Assembly (NCBI GenBank): GCA_015487975.1
Contig: WFOS01000064.1
Coordinates: 1 to 64,000 of the forward strand
Direction: 5' to 3'
DNA length: 64,000 nucleotides
Origin: Ardenticatena sp.
GTDB taxonomy: Bacteria > Chloroflexota > Anaerolineae > Ardenticatenales > Ardenticatenaceae
Shown here: piece by piece, positions 32,838 through 41,584 of the stretch
Position numbering within the stretch: the stretch's first letter is position 1
How the letters are laid out: the number at the start of each line of letters is the position of its first letter
Made by a program: the position numbers and the translations under genes
The notes under the pieces: generated by a model
What the model was told of the DNA's origin: nothing
What the model saw: the letters and a program-made list of their open reading frames with translations, nothing else
Database searches by the model: none

Positions 32838-35176
32838 CAATGGTCGAAAAACTCAAACTTCCATCGCGCGAGATTCTCCCCAACAATGCCGAATGTGCGC
32901 ATTGTGTCGACACCTTGACGGAAAGCTTGCGCAACGAGCAAGGGGTTGTCGAAGCCCATCGCGACGAATTGCATACCATTTGTGTGCATTACGACACCGA
33001 TGTCACCGACGCCGACACCCTCTTGCGTGCAGCACGTTTGCGCGGCGCCGACGTGCAAAGCCGCTACCGCCAAGCGCGTTTGCGTGTTGGCGGGCTCGAT
33101 TGTGGCAGCTGCGCCCAGACATTGGAAGAAAGTTTGCTCCGCCTGTCTGGCGTCGTCCAAGCACGTGCTTCCGTCGCAACAGGCGAACTCTTCCTGGAAT
33201 GGGATACCTCATCGGTCGATGAGGAAGAGATCGAGACGGTCTTGCGTGATCTCGGCCATATCGCAGAACAACCCACTTCGGAAGGTGACGAAGACGAAGC
33301 CGAAACCACATCATCGGCTTGGCGGCATCATGCGCCACTCCTTGGTGGCCTTCTTGCCTTCGGCGCAGGGATACTCTTTTCCCTTACCAACCTGGACCCG
33401 TGGCGGGCGGTCGCTTTCGGTCTGGCCATGCTCATCGCTGGGGCGCCCATCGCCCGACGCGGCATCAATGCCTTTCGGCGAAGTCGTCGGCTCACCATCG
33501 ATGCCCTAATGACCATTGCTGCCATTGGCGCGGCTATCTTGGGTGAATGGGGTGAAGGTGCTGCCGTTGTCGTGTTGTTTGCCGTTGGCGAATGGCTCGA
33601 GCATTTTGCCATGGAACGCGCACGCCGCTCTGTGCGCAGCCTGATGGAATTGGTCCCCGACACCGCCAACCGTCTCCTTCCCGACGGGCGTACCGAGACG
33701 GTTCCCGCAAGCGAGCTCCGCGTGGGTGATACGATTTTGGTACGCCCAGGCGAGCGCATTCCGGCGGATGGTGTGGTCGTCGACGGAGAATCATCCGTCA
33801 ATCAAGCGCCGGTGACGGGCGAAAGCATGCCGGTGCTCAAAACCGTAGGCGATCCCCTCTTTTCGGGTACCATCAATGGTGAAGGCGTGCTCGAAGTGCG
33901 TATCACACGCCCCGCCGACCAGAGCACGATTGCGCGTATCGTCGCCCTCGTACAAGAGGCGCAAACCCGAAAAGCTGCCAGCGAGCGCCTGGTAGATCGC
34001 TTTGCTGCACGCTACACGCCCGCCGTGGTCGTCGGCTCGATCATCTTGGCGTTCGCCTTGCTGGCGTTCGGGCTGCCCCCACGCGAGGCAATCTTGCGCG
34101 CGCTGGTCTTGCTCGTGATTGCGTGCCCGTGCGCCTTGGTCATCAGTACCCCGGTGAGCGTGCTGAGTGCCATTAGTGGGGCTGCACGCAATGGGCTGCT
34201 CATCAAAGGTGGATTGCCACTCGAAGCACTGGGCAGCGTGCGCGTCGTCGCTCTGGACAAAACCGGTACCCTCACCAAAGGCGAACCAAGCGTGACCGAC
34301 GTCGTTCCACTGATGGGCGACCGTGAAACGTTGCTCCGTACTGCGGCTGCCGTGGAAGCGCAGAGCGAACACCCCCTTGCCCGCGCCGTCGTTGCGGCTG
34401 CCGAGGCAGAAGGAATCGACTACCCACGTGCGCAAGATGTGCGCTCGCTCACTGGGCGAGGGATCATGGGCGTCGTCGAGGGCGAGCAGGTCCGCATCGG
34501 TACACGCGAACTGTTCGAGCAACTTCCCAATGACGTGGAAGAACGTCTGCGTGCATTGGAAAACGAAGCCAAAACGACCATGCTGGTTGCTCGTGGCGAG
34601 CGCTTGCTGGGAATCATCGCCGTAGCCGATACGATTCGCCCCGAAGCACGTGAAACCGTTGCCGCGCTGCACCGCTTGGGGATCGAGCGTGTGGTCCTGC
34701 TCACCGGCGACAACGAAACGACGGCACGCGCTGTGGCGGCACAAGTCGGTATCGACGATGTACGTGCGGGGCTCCTTCCCGAAGACAAATCAGGCGCCGT
34801 CATCGAATTGCAACAGGCGTATGGCGCCGTGGCCATGGTAGGGGATGGGATCAACGACGCCCCAGCGCTCGCTGCCGCCGATGTCGGGATTGCCATGGGC
34901 GCCGCCGGCACCGACCAGGCACTCGAAACGGCCGATGTGGCGCTGATGAGCGACGATTTGCGCAAGGTCGCGTATGCCTTGCGGCTGGGGCGCGCCGCAC
35001 GTCGTATCATCGCCGTCAACATTGCCTTCAGCATCGGCATCAAAGTGCTCTTCATGCTGCTCGCCATCCCTGGCTGGACGACCCTCTGGCTCGCCGTCCT
35101 CGCCGACAACGGTGCCAGCCTGCTCGTCACCGCCAATGGCTTGCGGCTCCGCCATATGCGCGACACAAGCGCCTAA
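32834..35176 (+). CDS. P1B-type heavy-metal (Zn/Cd/Pb-like) ATPase
   Basis: Two N-terminal HMA-like segments (ECAHC, DCGSC); VIACPCALVIST; ALDKTGTLTKGE; VGDGINDAPALA. Confidence 0.94.
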   Translation: MTMVEKLKLPSREILPNNAECAHCVDTLTESLRNEQGVVEAHRDELHTICVHYDTDVTDADTLLRAARLRGADVQSRYRQARLRVGGLDCGSCAQTLEESLLRLSGVVQARASVATGELFLEWDTSSVDEEEIETVLRDLGHIAEQPTSEGDEDEAETTSSAWRHHAPLLGGLLAFGAGILFSLTNLDPWRAVAFGLAMLIAGAPIARRGINAFRRSRRLTIDALMTIAAIGAAILGEWGEGAAVVVLFAVGEWLEHFAMERARRSVRSLMELVPDTANRLLPDGRTETVPASELRVGDTILVRPGERIPADGVVVDGESSVNQAPVTGESMPVLKTVGDPLFSGTINGEGVLEVRITRPADQSTIARIVALVQEAQTRKAASERLVDRFAARYTPAVVVGSIILAFALLAFGLPPREAILRALVLLVIACPCALVISTPVSVLSAISGAARNGLLIKGGLPLEALGSVRVVALDKTGTLTKGEPSVTDVVPLMGDRETLLRTAAAVEAQSEHPLARAVVAAAEAEGIDYPRAQDVRSLTGRGIMGVVEGEQVRIGTRELFEQLPNDVEERLRALENEAKTTMLVARGERLLGIIAVADTIRPEARETVAALHRLGIERVVLLTGDNETTARAVAAQVGIDDVRAGLLPEDKSGAVIELQQAYGAVAMVGDGINDAPALAAADVGIAMGAAGTDQALETADVALMSDDLRKVAYALRLGRAARRIIAVNIAFSIGIKVLFMLLAIPGWTTLWLAVLADNGASLLVTANGLRLRHMRDTSA

Positions 35177-35201
35177 ACAGCCACGCCGCCCCGCTTCCGA
35201 C

Positions 35202-35242
35202 AGCGGCCTGGTGGGTATGGAACCCACCAGGCCGCTTTTTGG
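35202..35242 (+). terminator. intrinsic terminator
   Basis: GCGGCCTGGTGGGT-ATGG-AACCCACCAGGCCGC then TTTTT. Confidence 0.88.
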
Positions 35243-35336
35243 CGGCCCTCGCCCCTATTTGACACTCGCTCCAACCTGTGGCACACCCTCACCAAGATGC
35301 TCGATGACAACAACCAACCTGAAAGAGGCGCACACC

Positions 35337-36407
35337 ATGCACCGCTTCATCAAACCCGACATCCTGGCGATGCAAGCATACACGCTCAAACCATACGCCT
35401 ATCGCCACAAGATGAACCAGAACGAAAATCCGTTCGGCTATCCCGAAGACCTCAAAGCCATCGTACTCGAGCGTGTTGCCCAAGCCGACTGGGCACGGTA
35501 CCCATCCTTCACCCTCGACGAATTGCGCGAAGCCCTTGCTGCCCACAGCGGGGTCAACCGTGAGATGGTGCTGGTGGGCAACGGCTCGAACGAGTTGATT
35601 TATGTCACATTGGCTGCGACAGTGCGCCCAAACGATCAGGTGGTCATTCCCGTGCCCACGTTCAGCGTCTACAAGCTGCTAGCACACATCTTTGGTGCGC
35701 ACATTCACGAGATTCCCATGCTGCCAGCGACGAATTTTGCGCTGCCGGCCGAAGCCGTCATCGAAACGGCACAGCAACACCAGGCGCGGGTGGTCGTCCT
35801 CTGCACGCCCAACAATCCCACGGGCACAGCATACGCCCCTGCCGATGTCGAACGCATCGTTGCCGAAAGTGGCGCCCTCGTTCTCATCGACGAAGCCTAC
35901 CACGAATTCACCGAGCAAGATTTCACGTATCTTCTCGAACGCTACGACAACGTCGTTCTGCTGCGCACATTCAGCAAAGCCATGGCGATGGGCGGGTTGC
36001 GTGTCGGGTATGCCATCACCAACGCCCACCTGGCACACGAGCTCCACAAAGCCCAACTGCCCTACTCGCTCAATCTGTTCAGCGAAACGGCGGCGCTGGT
36101 TGCCATCGAGCACTTTCAGAGCCACTTCGCCCCACTCATCGAACAGTTGAAAGCCGAGCGCGCGCGGCTCATTTCGGCACTCAATGCGTTGCCTGGCGTG
36201 CATGCCTATCCCAGCGCAGCCAATTTCGTGCTGGCACGCTTCGATCAGCCTGTGGAAGCCGTTTTCATGGGACTGCTCGATCTGGCGGGTATTCTCATTC
36301 GCGACGTGAGCACATACCCCTCGCTCGACGGGCATCTGCGTATCAGTCTGGGAACACCCGACGAAAACGATCTGCTGATTCGGACGTTAGCAACGCTCCT
36401 GACGTAG
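35337..36407 (+). CDS. hisC: histidinol-phosphate aminotransferase family protein
   Basis: MNQNENPFGYPEDLK; LCTPNNPTGTAY; LRTFSKAMAMGGLRVGYAI; start chosen after GAAAGAGG. Confidence 0.85.
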   Translation: MHRFIKPDILAMQAYTLKPYAYRHKMNQNENPFGYPEDLKAIVLERVAQADWARYPSFTLDELREALAAHSGVNREMVLVGNGSNELIYVTLAATVRPNDQVVIPVPTFSVYKLLAHIFGAHIHEIPMLPATNFALPAEAVIETAQQHQARVVVLCTPNNPTGTAYAPADVERIVAESGALVLIDEAYHEFTEQDFTYLLERYDNVVLLRTFSKAMAMGGLRVGYAITNAHLAHELHKAQLPYSLNLFSETAALVAIEHFQSHFAPLIEQLKAERARLISALNALPGVHAYPSAANFVLARFDQPVEAVFMGLLDLAGILIRDVSTYPSLDGHLRISLGTPDENDLLIRTLATLLT

Positions 36408-36447
36408 CTCGCGCTCAGATTGCCCCGCCCTCTTTGGTTTGCAATTT

Positions 36448-36476
36448 TTGACCAGGTACGCTCGGCTGGATATACT
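36448..36476 (+). promoter_or_regulatory. promoter upstream of surface-protein gene
   Basis: TTGACC (36448-36453), 17 bp, TATACT (36471-36476). Confidence 0.6.
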
Positions 36477-36528
36477 TGTATGTACCTCTTCGAGGAAACG
36501 TCAGGTGTGCAGATCATCATGTGTACAA

Positions 36529-36539
36529 GGGGGGGGGGG
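36529..36539 (+). repeat. homopolymeric G11 tract just upstream of ATG 36543
   Basis: acaaGGGGGGGGGGGtgcATG read directly. Confidence 0.9.
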
Positions 36540-36542
36540 TGC

Positions 36543-37586
36543 ATGCACGCTGTTCGCCTGCTTTTCGTCTTGGGTCTTCCTGTTTTGACGCTCTTGTTTC
36601 CGCTTTCCTTTCCATCCGCGCGTGCCCAAGGGGGCGTTACCGTTACCATCACCGACGAAGTGAGTGGGAACAATCATACCGGACGAAGCAACGCCGCTGC
36701 ACTCAACGATCAATGGTTCACGACCATCCAGAATGCTGGCTATACGTGCATCTACCAACTCACGTCGATTTTGGCAGACGGATACTTCACAAACAACGGC
36801 AATCCAGCCAACAATCCAATCGACGGGTCGATCGGTCCCATCGCAACCACGATCTCCAACCGTGATATGACGAACCTGAGTGATCCCAACCATCTTGGTG
36901 ACCTTGGTGGAGATGTGCTCATCGGCACTTCTCTTGGCAAATCGCTGCAAGACACCGCTCCTATGCCCGATCCTGATCCCGGTGGTGACGGTGGGACACG
37001 CGGGTGGTATCGTGTGAACAATGGAACGAATTGGGAATACTGGAACGAAAACAGCGGCAGCGCCACTAGCCGCAATGCCGTGCTCTTCGAGTTCCAGACC
37101 CCTGTTTCAGCATTCGGGCTCTTCGTCGGCGATTTGGAAACACGCACGGATGGAGGGGGGACACCCGCCTTGTTGCGCTACAAGGTGACCGGTGATACGG
37201 TGTACACGGTGACCATTCCCACGAGCACGACCGATCAGAGCATCTGTGATACAGGGGCGGCAGGCTGTGGCAACAAAACCACTCGTTGGATAGGCTTGCA
37301 CGCAGCGAGCGGGACGACATTCGATTGGGTGCTCTTGATCGTAGGGGACAATGGTCCTGGTGATGGATTGCGCGAACATCTGAGCTGGGTTGGGGCCACA
37401 GTGGCATTCGCCCCAGGCAGTGGCGGTTGCGCTGCCGGCAGTGGTGGTCCCACCGCCATCCAACTGACGGCATTTGCAGCAGCACCATCGACACAACGTA
37501 CACCATTTGCGCCGGCAATTGCTACGCTTCTTGGGGGCATGACCTTGGCCCTGTGGGGTCTTCGCAAATGGCCATCACGCCGATAA
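36543..37586 (+). CDS. exported protein with C-terminal sorting/TM signal, function unknown
   Basis: Signal peptide MHAVRLLFVLGLPVLTLLFPLSFPSARAQ; C-terminal hydrophobic segment followed by RKWPSRR. Confidence 0.7.
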   Translation: MHAVRLLFVLGLPVLTLLFPLSFPSARAQGGVTVTITDEVSGNNHTGRSNAAALNDQWFTTIQNAGYTCIYQLTSILADGYFTNNGNPANNPIDGSIGPIATTISNRDMTNLSDPNHLGDLGGDVLIGTSLGKSLQDTAPMPDPDPGGDGGTRGWYRVNNGTNWEYWNENSGSATSRNAVLFEFQTPVSAFGLFVGDLETRTDGGGTPALLRYKVTGDTVYTVTIPTSTTDQSICDTGAAGCGNKTTRWIGLHAASGTTFDWVLLIVGDNGPGDGLREHLSWVGATVAFAPGSGGCAAGSGGPTAIQLTAFAAAPSTQRTPFAPAIATLLGGMTLALWGLRKWPSRR

Positions 37587-37598
37587 TCCGCTCAACAC

Positions 37599-37630
37599 AA
37601 CACGGCTGGGAGCAACTTCCCAGCCGTGTT
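37599..37630. terminator. convergent terminator
   Basis: AACACGGCTGGGA-GCAACT-TCCCAGCCGTGTT perfect 13-bp stem. Confidence 0.75.
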
Positions 37631-37651
37631 CATTTGCTCTCCGAGCAGGAG

Positions 37652-38239
37652 TCAACGTGAGCGTGCTTCTAGCCACACCACGAGCGACCCCGCAAACGTA
37701 TGCTGTTTCACTATCTCGAACCCTGCCTGCTGCACCAATACCACCGTCTCGCGATTGAGATGGCAACTCCCATTCATCCCGTACCAGGCAGGTTCGAGCC
37801 AGTCGGTCAAGGCACGTGCCAGTGGATGTGTGCCACGCACATGTTCGAGCAGACGCAAACGCCCTCCTGGTTTCAGCACACGCCGTACCTCGTGCAGGCC
37901 TTGCATGGGATCGGGCACAGAGCAAAAGACCAGCGCCCCAACCACTGCATCGAATACCGCATCGGGGAAAGGGAGCGCTTGTACATCGCCCTGCACCAAC
38001 CGATGATTGGTGCGGCGGCGCGGGATGGCGTAGCGCAGCATCTCCCAGGTCACATCGAGCGCCACGACGTCGGTCTTCGGTGGGTAGTGCGGCAGGTTCA
38101 AGCCCGTCCCAACCCCCACATCGAGCACACGCCCATGCAAGTCGCTCACCAACTGGCGACGCCAAGCCCGCAATCGCCACGCCTCTACTGGCGCGAGAAA
38201 CCAATCGTACAGCGGCCCCAACTGCTCGAACATCCCCAT
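37652..38239 (-). CDS. class I SAM-dependent methyltransferase (UbiE-like)
   Basis: GRVLDVGVGTGLNLPHYP; QGDVQALPFPDAVFDAVVGALVFCSV. Confidence 0.88.
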   Translation of the reverse strand: MGMFEQLGPLYDWFLAPVEAWRLRAWRRQLVSDLHGRVLDVGVGTGLNLPHYPPKTDVVALDVTWEMLRYAIPRRRTNHRLVQGDVQALPFPDAVFDAVVGALVFCSVPDPMQGLHEVRRVLKPGGRLRLLEHVRGTHPLARALTDWLEPAWYGMNGSCHLNRETVVLVQQAGFEIVKQHTFAGSLVVWLEARSR

Positions 38240-39027
38240 CAGCGCACCCCGGCAAGCACGGCATCGAGCCGCTGGCGCAACGCAGGCAACGACTGCACAC
38301 CCACAATCCGATCGACCGGCCGCCCATTGCGGAAGATGATGAGCGTCGGGATCCCGCGGATTTGGAACTGCATGGGTGTGCGCGGGTTTTCATCCACGTT
38401 CAGTTTGCCCACTTTGACACGTCCGGCATATTCCCGCGCCAGGGTTTCGATGGCGGGTGCAATCATGTGGCATGGGCCACACCACTCCGCCCAGAAGTCC
38501 ACCAGCGCCACCCCCGACGAGACGAACTCGCCAAACGTCGCATCGGTGAGCGTGACGGGCTTGCCATTCCCCGCACCCGTTTGGGATCGAGGACGCGAAC
38601 GTGGTTGCCGTGGCGGCTGGGCCTGCTGCGCTGTTGGGCGCAGAGGCACACTGGCACCATGCAACGCTTGTGTTGGGACCGTTGTCCGCTCACCCACAAG
38701 GTAGGCCACCCATTCACGCAAAGTGGGTTCAGAAGGCGCCCCGTCCCCACGCTGGACGACACGTCCATCCTTGACCAACAAGAGCGTCGGCACATGACGT
38801 ACCTGCTCACGCTGCGCGGCCTTGGGGGCATCTTCCACATTCAGTTTGACCACGAGCAACTTGCCCGCATAGTCCCGCGCCAGCCGGTCGAGCAGAAGAT
38901 CGAGTTGCTCGCATGGCGGACAATCACGCCTCCAAAACACTGCGACAGCCGGCACTCCCGACTGGTACACCGCACGTTCGTATGTCATATCGTTGGCATG
39001 AATAGGTGCATCGAATAGGGCCATCAT
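38239..39027 (-). CDS. tandem thioredoxin-domain protein
   Basis: Two Trx folds: VFWRRDCPPCEQLD (CPPC) and VDFWAEWCGPCHMIAP (CGPC). Confidence 0.9.
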   Translation of the reverse strand: MMALFDAPIHANDMTYERAVYQSGVPAVAVFWRRDCPPCEQLDLLLDRLARDYAGKLLVVKLNVEDAPKAAQREQVRHVPTLLLVKDGRVVQRGDGAPSEPTLREWVAYLVGERTTVPTQALHGASVPLRPTAQQAQPPRQPRSRPRSQTGAGNGKPVTLTDATFGEFVSSGVALVDFWAEWCGPCHMIAPAIETLAREYAGRVKVGKLNVDENPRTPMQFQIRGIPTLIIFRNGRPVDRIVGVQSLPALRQRLDAVLAGVR

Positions 39028-39110
39028 GCTCCTCCTTATACTCTCTTCCAGTATCCATGACGGGGAGTGTAGCCGCCGCGTATTAGAATCGCATTGGCGC
39101 TTGGCTAGCT

Positions 39111-39647
39111 TTAGCGTATGCGCGACAATTGTTCTTCGATCATCTCCCTGGTAATCTGCCCCGTCCAGACCATGCGAATCGTACCATCCGTATCGACCAG
39201 CCACGAAGTCGGCAAGCCCAACAGACGATAGGCTTTTTCCACACTGGCATCCTTGCTGATGTAGGTCGGGTAGGTAATGGGCGGCTCGAATGTACGCAAA
39301 AATTGCTCTACGACTGCTGGCCCTTCCTCCACGTCGATGCCTATCACCAGCAGTCCCTCTTCGTACAGGGCTTGTAATTCGGGCATCTCCTTCTTGCAGG
39401 GTGGACACCATGTCGCCCAAAAGTTGATGAGACGAGGCTTCCCTGCCCCCAGCGTATCGAGCATCACGGCCTCACCGTCGAGCGTGTAGACGGTTGTCGC
39501 GGGCACCTTCGTGCCGACAAGCGGATGCCCAGTCCCATTTTGCGCCAAGACGGGGTCCTGGGGTGTGCTCGTTGGCACACGGCACGCTACAATCAACAAA
39601 GCAATCAATACGAACAACACAAAGGGCCATCGTTCGATCAGTCGCAT
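39111..39647 (-). CDS. TlpA/ResA-like membrane-anchored thiol-disulfide oxidoreductase
   Basis: N-terminal signal/lipobox-like IVAC; RLINFWATWCPPCKKEMPELQ. Confidence 0.9.
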   Translation of the reverse strand: MRLIERWPFVLFVLIALLIVACRVPTSTPQDPVLAQNGTGHPLVGTKVPATTVYTLDGEAVMLDTLGAGKPRLINFWATWCPPCKKEMPELQALYEEGLLVIGIDVEEGPAVVEQFLRTFEPPITYPTYISKDASVEKAYRLLGLPTSWLVDTDGTIRMVWTGQITREMIEEQLSRIR

Positions 39648-39709
39648 TGTCCACTTTGCTCCTTCATCGGTTGTTCTCCCCTCACACCCAGGGGGTGTAT
39701 TTGGTCCAT

Positions 39710-40330
39710 TCACATCATACCCAGCACATGCCAGAGGGCAATCGCCGCTGCGACTTCGACGTTGAGCGAGCGCTTGATACCCTGCATGGGAACATAGACC
39801 ACCTGATCACACAACGGAAACAGGTCGGGCCCTACACCGCTGACCTCATTGCCCACCACGAGCGCCAGGGGTTTGTCGGGTGGTGTCAAGCCACGCAGAG
39901 AGCAGGCTGTAGGGGGTTGTTCGAGCGCCCAAATGACCCACTCCTCTTGCCGCAACGCCTGCAACACCTTCGCCGTGTTGGGGGCATACGTCCAAGCGAC
40001 GCTCGTTTCTGCTCCGAGTGCGGTTTTGCGCACGTTGGCCTGTTTGGGCGTGGGGGTGATACCGCACAGGTAGAGATGCGCGACGCCCAGCCCATCGGCG
40101 GTACGAAAGAGCGCCCCCACGTTCCACGCTGAGCGCAGGTTGTCGAGCACGAGTGCCACGCGCCGCGGGGGAAGCGGCTCGGTTGGCGGCGGTGTGTGGG
40201 GAGTAGTATTCCACGCGGCCAAGCATGCGGTTGCCGCGCCACACCGCGGGCATGTTTCGCGGTGTGGTTGGCGTTCGTGCCAGGGATAGCGCAAGTTGCA
40301 GTTTGGGCAATGGCGAATTTCGGCTTGCAT
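39710..40330 (-). CDS. SpoU/TrmH-family RNA methyltransferase with N-terminal zinc ribbon
   Basis: CPNCNLRYP...CPRCGA; LDNLRSAWNVGALFRTADG; LVVGNEVSGV; VYVPMQGIKRSLNVEVAAAIALW. Confidence 0.9.
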   Translation of the reverse strand: MQAEIRHCPNCNLRYPWHERQPHRETCPRCGAATACLAAWNTTPHTPPPTEPLPPRRVALVLDNLRSAWNVGALFRTADGLGVAHLYLCGITPTPKQANVRKTALGAETSVAWTYAPNTAKVLQALRQEEWVIWALEQPPTACSLRGLTPPDKPLALVVGNEVSGVGPDLFPLCDQVVYVPMQGIKRSLNVEVAAAIALWHVLGMM

Positions 40331-40389
40331 GGGTGCCTCGATGTGTGTTTGTAAGTCAGTTGAGCATATGCAAGAGTGCGTAAACACAA

Positions 40390-40411
40390 AAAAGCCGCCC
40401 GCAGGCGGCTT
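40390..40411 (-). terminator. intrinsic terminator (minus strand)
   Basis: Minus strand AAGCCGCC-TGCG-GGCGGCTTTTTTG. Confidence 0.8.
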
Positions 40412-40434
40412 CGACGATGCGATGGGAGAATAGG

Positions 40435-40725
40435 TTAGAGACGCACCACCGCGTTTTGCGAACCAAAGGTGTTGGGCACAAAATCGTCCGCGGTGGGGTC
40501 GTCGTACCAGCGTTCACCATCGAGCAAAAAACGATACTCATACACACGCCCGCTCTCCAACGAGACAGTGGTCGAAAAACGACCATCTTTGCGGCGTATC
40601 AAGGCCACTGGTTGCCAGTCGTTGAAATCGGCAAGCAAGACGGCATGCGACGCGGCAGCATCAGCAGGGACTTCGAACGTCACGCGGCATTTCGCACCGG
40701 TCTTGGAGTATGTTTTTCGGGGCAT
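40435..40725 (-). CDS. stand-alone CBM48/glycogen-binding-like small protein
   Basis: VTFEVPADAAASHAVLLADFNDWQPVALIRRKDGRFSTTVSLESGRVYEYRFLLDGERWYDDPTADDFVPNTFGSQNAVV. Confidence 0.85.
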   Translation of the reverse strand: MPRKTYSKTGAKCRVTFEVPADAAASHAVLLADFNDWQPVALIRRKDGRFSTTVSLESGRVYEYRFLLDGERWYDDPTADDFVPNTFGSQNAVVRL

Positions 40726-40751
40726 ACGAACCTCCTTTGCATGTTGACAAC

Positions 40752-40795
40752 GAAAAACGGTGCAGCCCGTCGGTGGGCGGACTGCACCGTTGCGA
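40752..40795 (-). terminator. intrinsic terminator of liv operon
   Basis: Minus strand ACGGTGCAG...CTGCACCGTTTTTCG. Confidence 0.75.
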
Positions 40796-40840
40796 TGCGA
40801 AGTATAGGGCAAGTGACACGTCTGGCAATTTTGGCGATCG

Positions 40841-41575
40841 TTACTCCTCGCCCAAGTAGGCTTTGCGCACCATTTCGCTTGCCGCCAAATCCTTGGCAGC
40901 GCCTTCCAGTACGATCTGCCCAGTTTGCAGCACATAGCCGCGATGCGCCACTTCCAGCGCCATGAGCGCATTCTGCTCGACCAGCAAAATCGTTGTGCCC
41001 TGCTCGTTGATTTCCACAATCGTCTCGAAAATCGTTTCGACGAGCACAGGCGCCAACCCCATACTCGGCTCGTCGAGCAACAACAATTTGGGGCGCGCCA
41101 TGAGTGCTCGCCCAATAGCGAGCATCTGCTGTTCCCCCCCAGAAAGCGTGCCCCCCTGCTGATTGCGGCGCTCTTTCAAGCGCGGGAACAGCTCGAAAAC
41201 GCGCTCCAAATCCTCGGCAATCCCTTGGGGATCGTTGCGTGTGTAGGCTCCCATTTCTAGGTTTTCGAGCACTGTGAGGCGGGGAAAAATACGCCGTCCC
41301 TCGGGCGACTGCGCCACGCCCAACTTCACAATGTCGTACGCAGGCGTGCGTGAAATATCACGCCCTTCGAGAATGACCTGCCCTTCGCGTGGATGCAAAA
41401 TGCCGCTGATGGTGCGAATGGTGGTCGTTTTGCCTGCACCATTCGAGCCAATGAGCGTGACGATTTCGCCACGATCGACCGTGAGCGAAATACCTTTCAG
41501 CGCGTGAATCGCGCCGTAGTAGGAATGCACATTGCGCAATTCGAGCATATGCTCGCGAGTGCCATTGTGTGCCAT
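40841..41575 (-). CDS. livF: branched-chain amino acid ABC transporter ATP-binding protein LivF
   Basis: LIGSNGAGKTTTIRTI; LSGGEQQMLAIGRALMARPKLLLLDEPSMGLAP. Confidence 0.94.
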   Translation of the reverse strand: MAHNGTREHMLELRNVHSYYGAIHALKGISLTVDRGEIVTLIGSNGAGKTTTIRTISGILHPREGQVILEGRDISRTPAYDIVKLGVAQSPEGRRIFPRLTVLENLEMGAYTRNDPQGIAEDLERVFELFPRLKERRNQQGGTLSGGEQQMLAIGRALMARPKLLLLDEPSMGLAPVLVETIFETIVEINEQGTTILLVEQNALMALEVAHRGYVLQTGQIVLEGAAKDLAASEMVRKAYLGEE

Positions 41576-41584
41576 GTTGCCTCC

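Noticed and set aside
35337-36407. hisC-like gene as the missing LysN of the lysine pathway
   Set aside because: Sequence motifs fit HisC; separated from the lys operon by rex, tRNA, amylase and metal genes, so assignment to lysine synthesis is unsupported.
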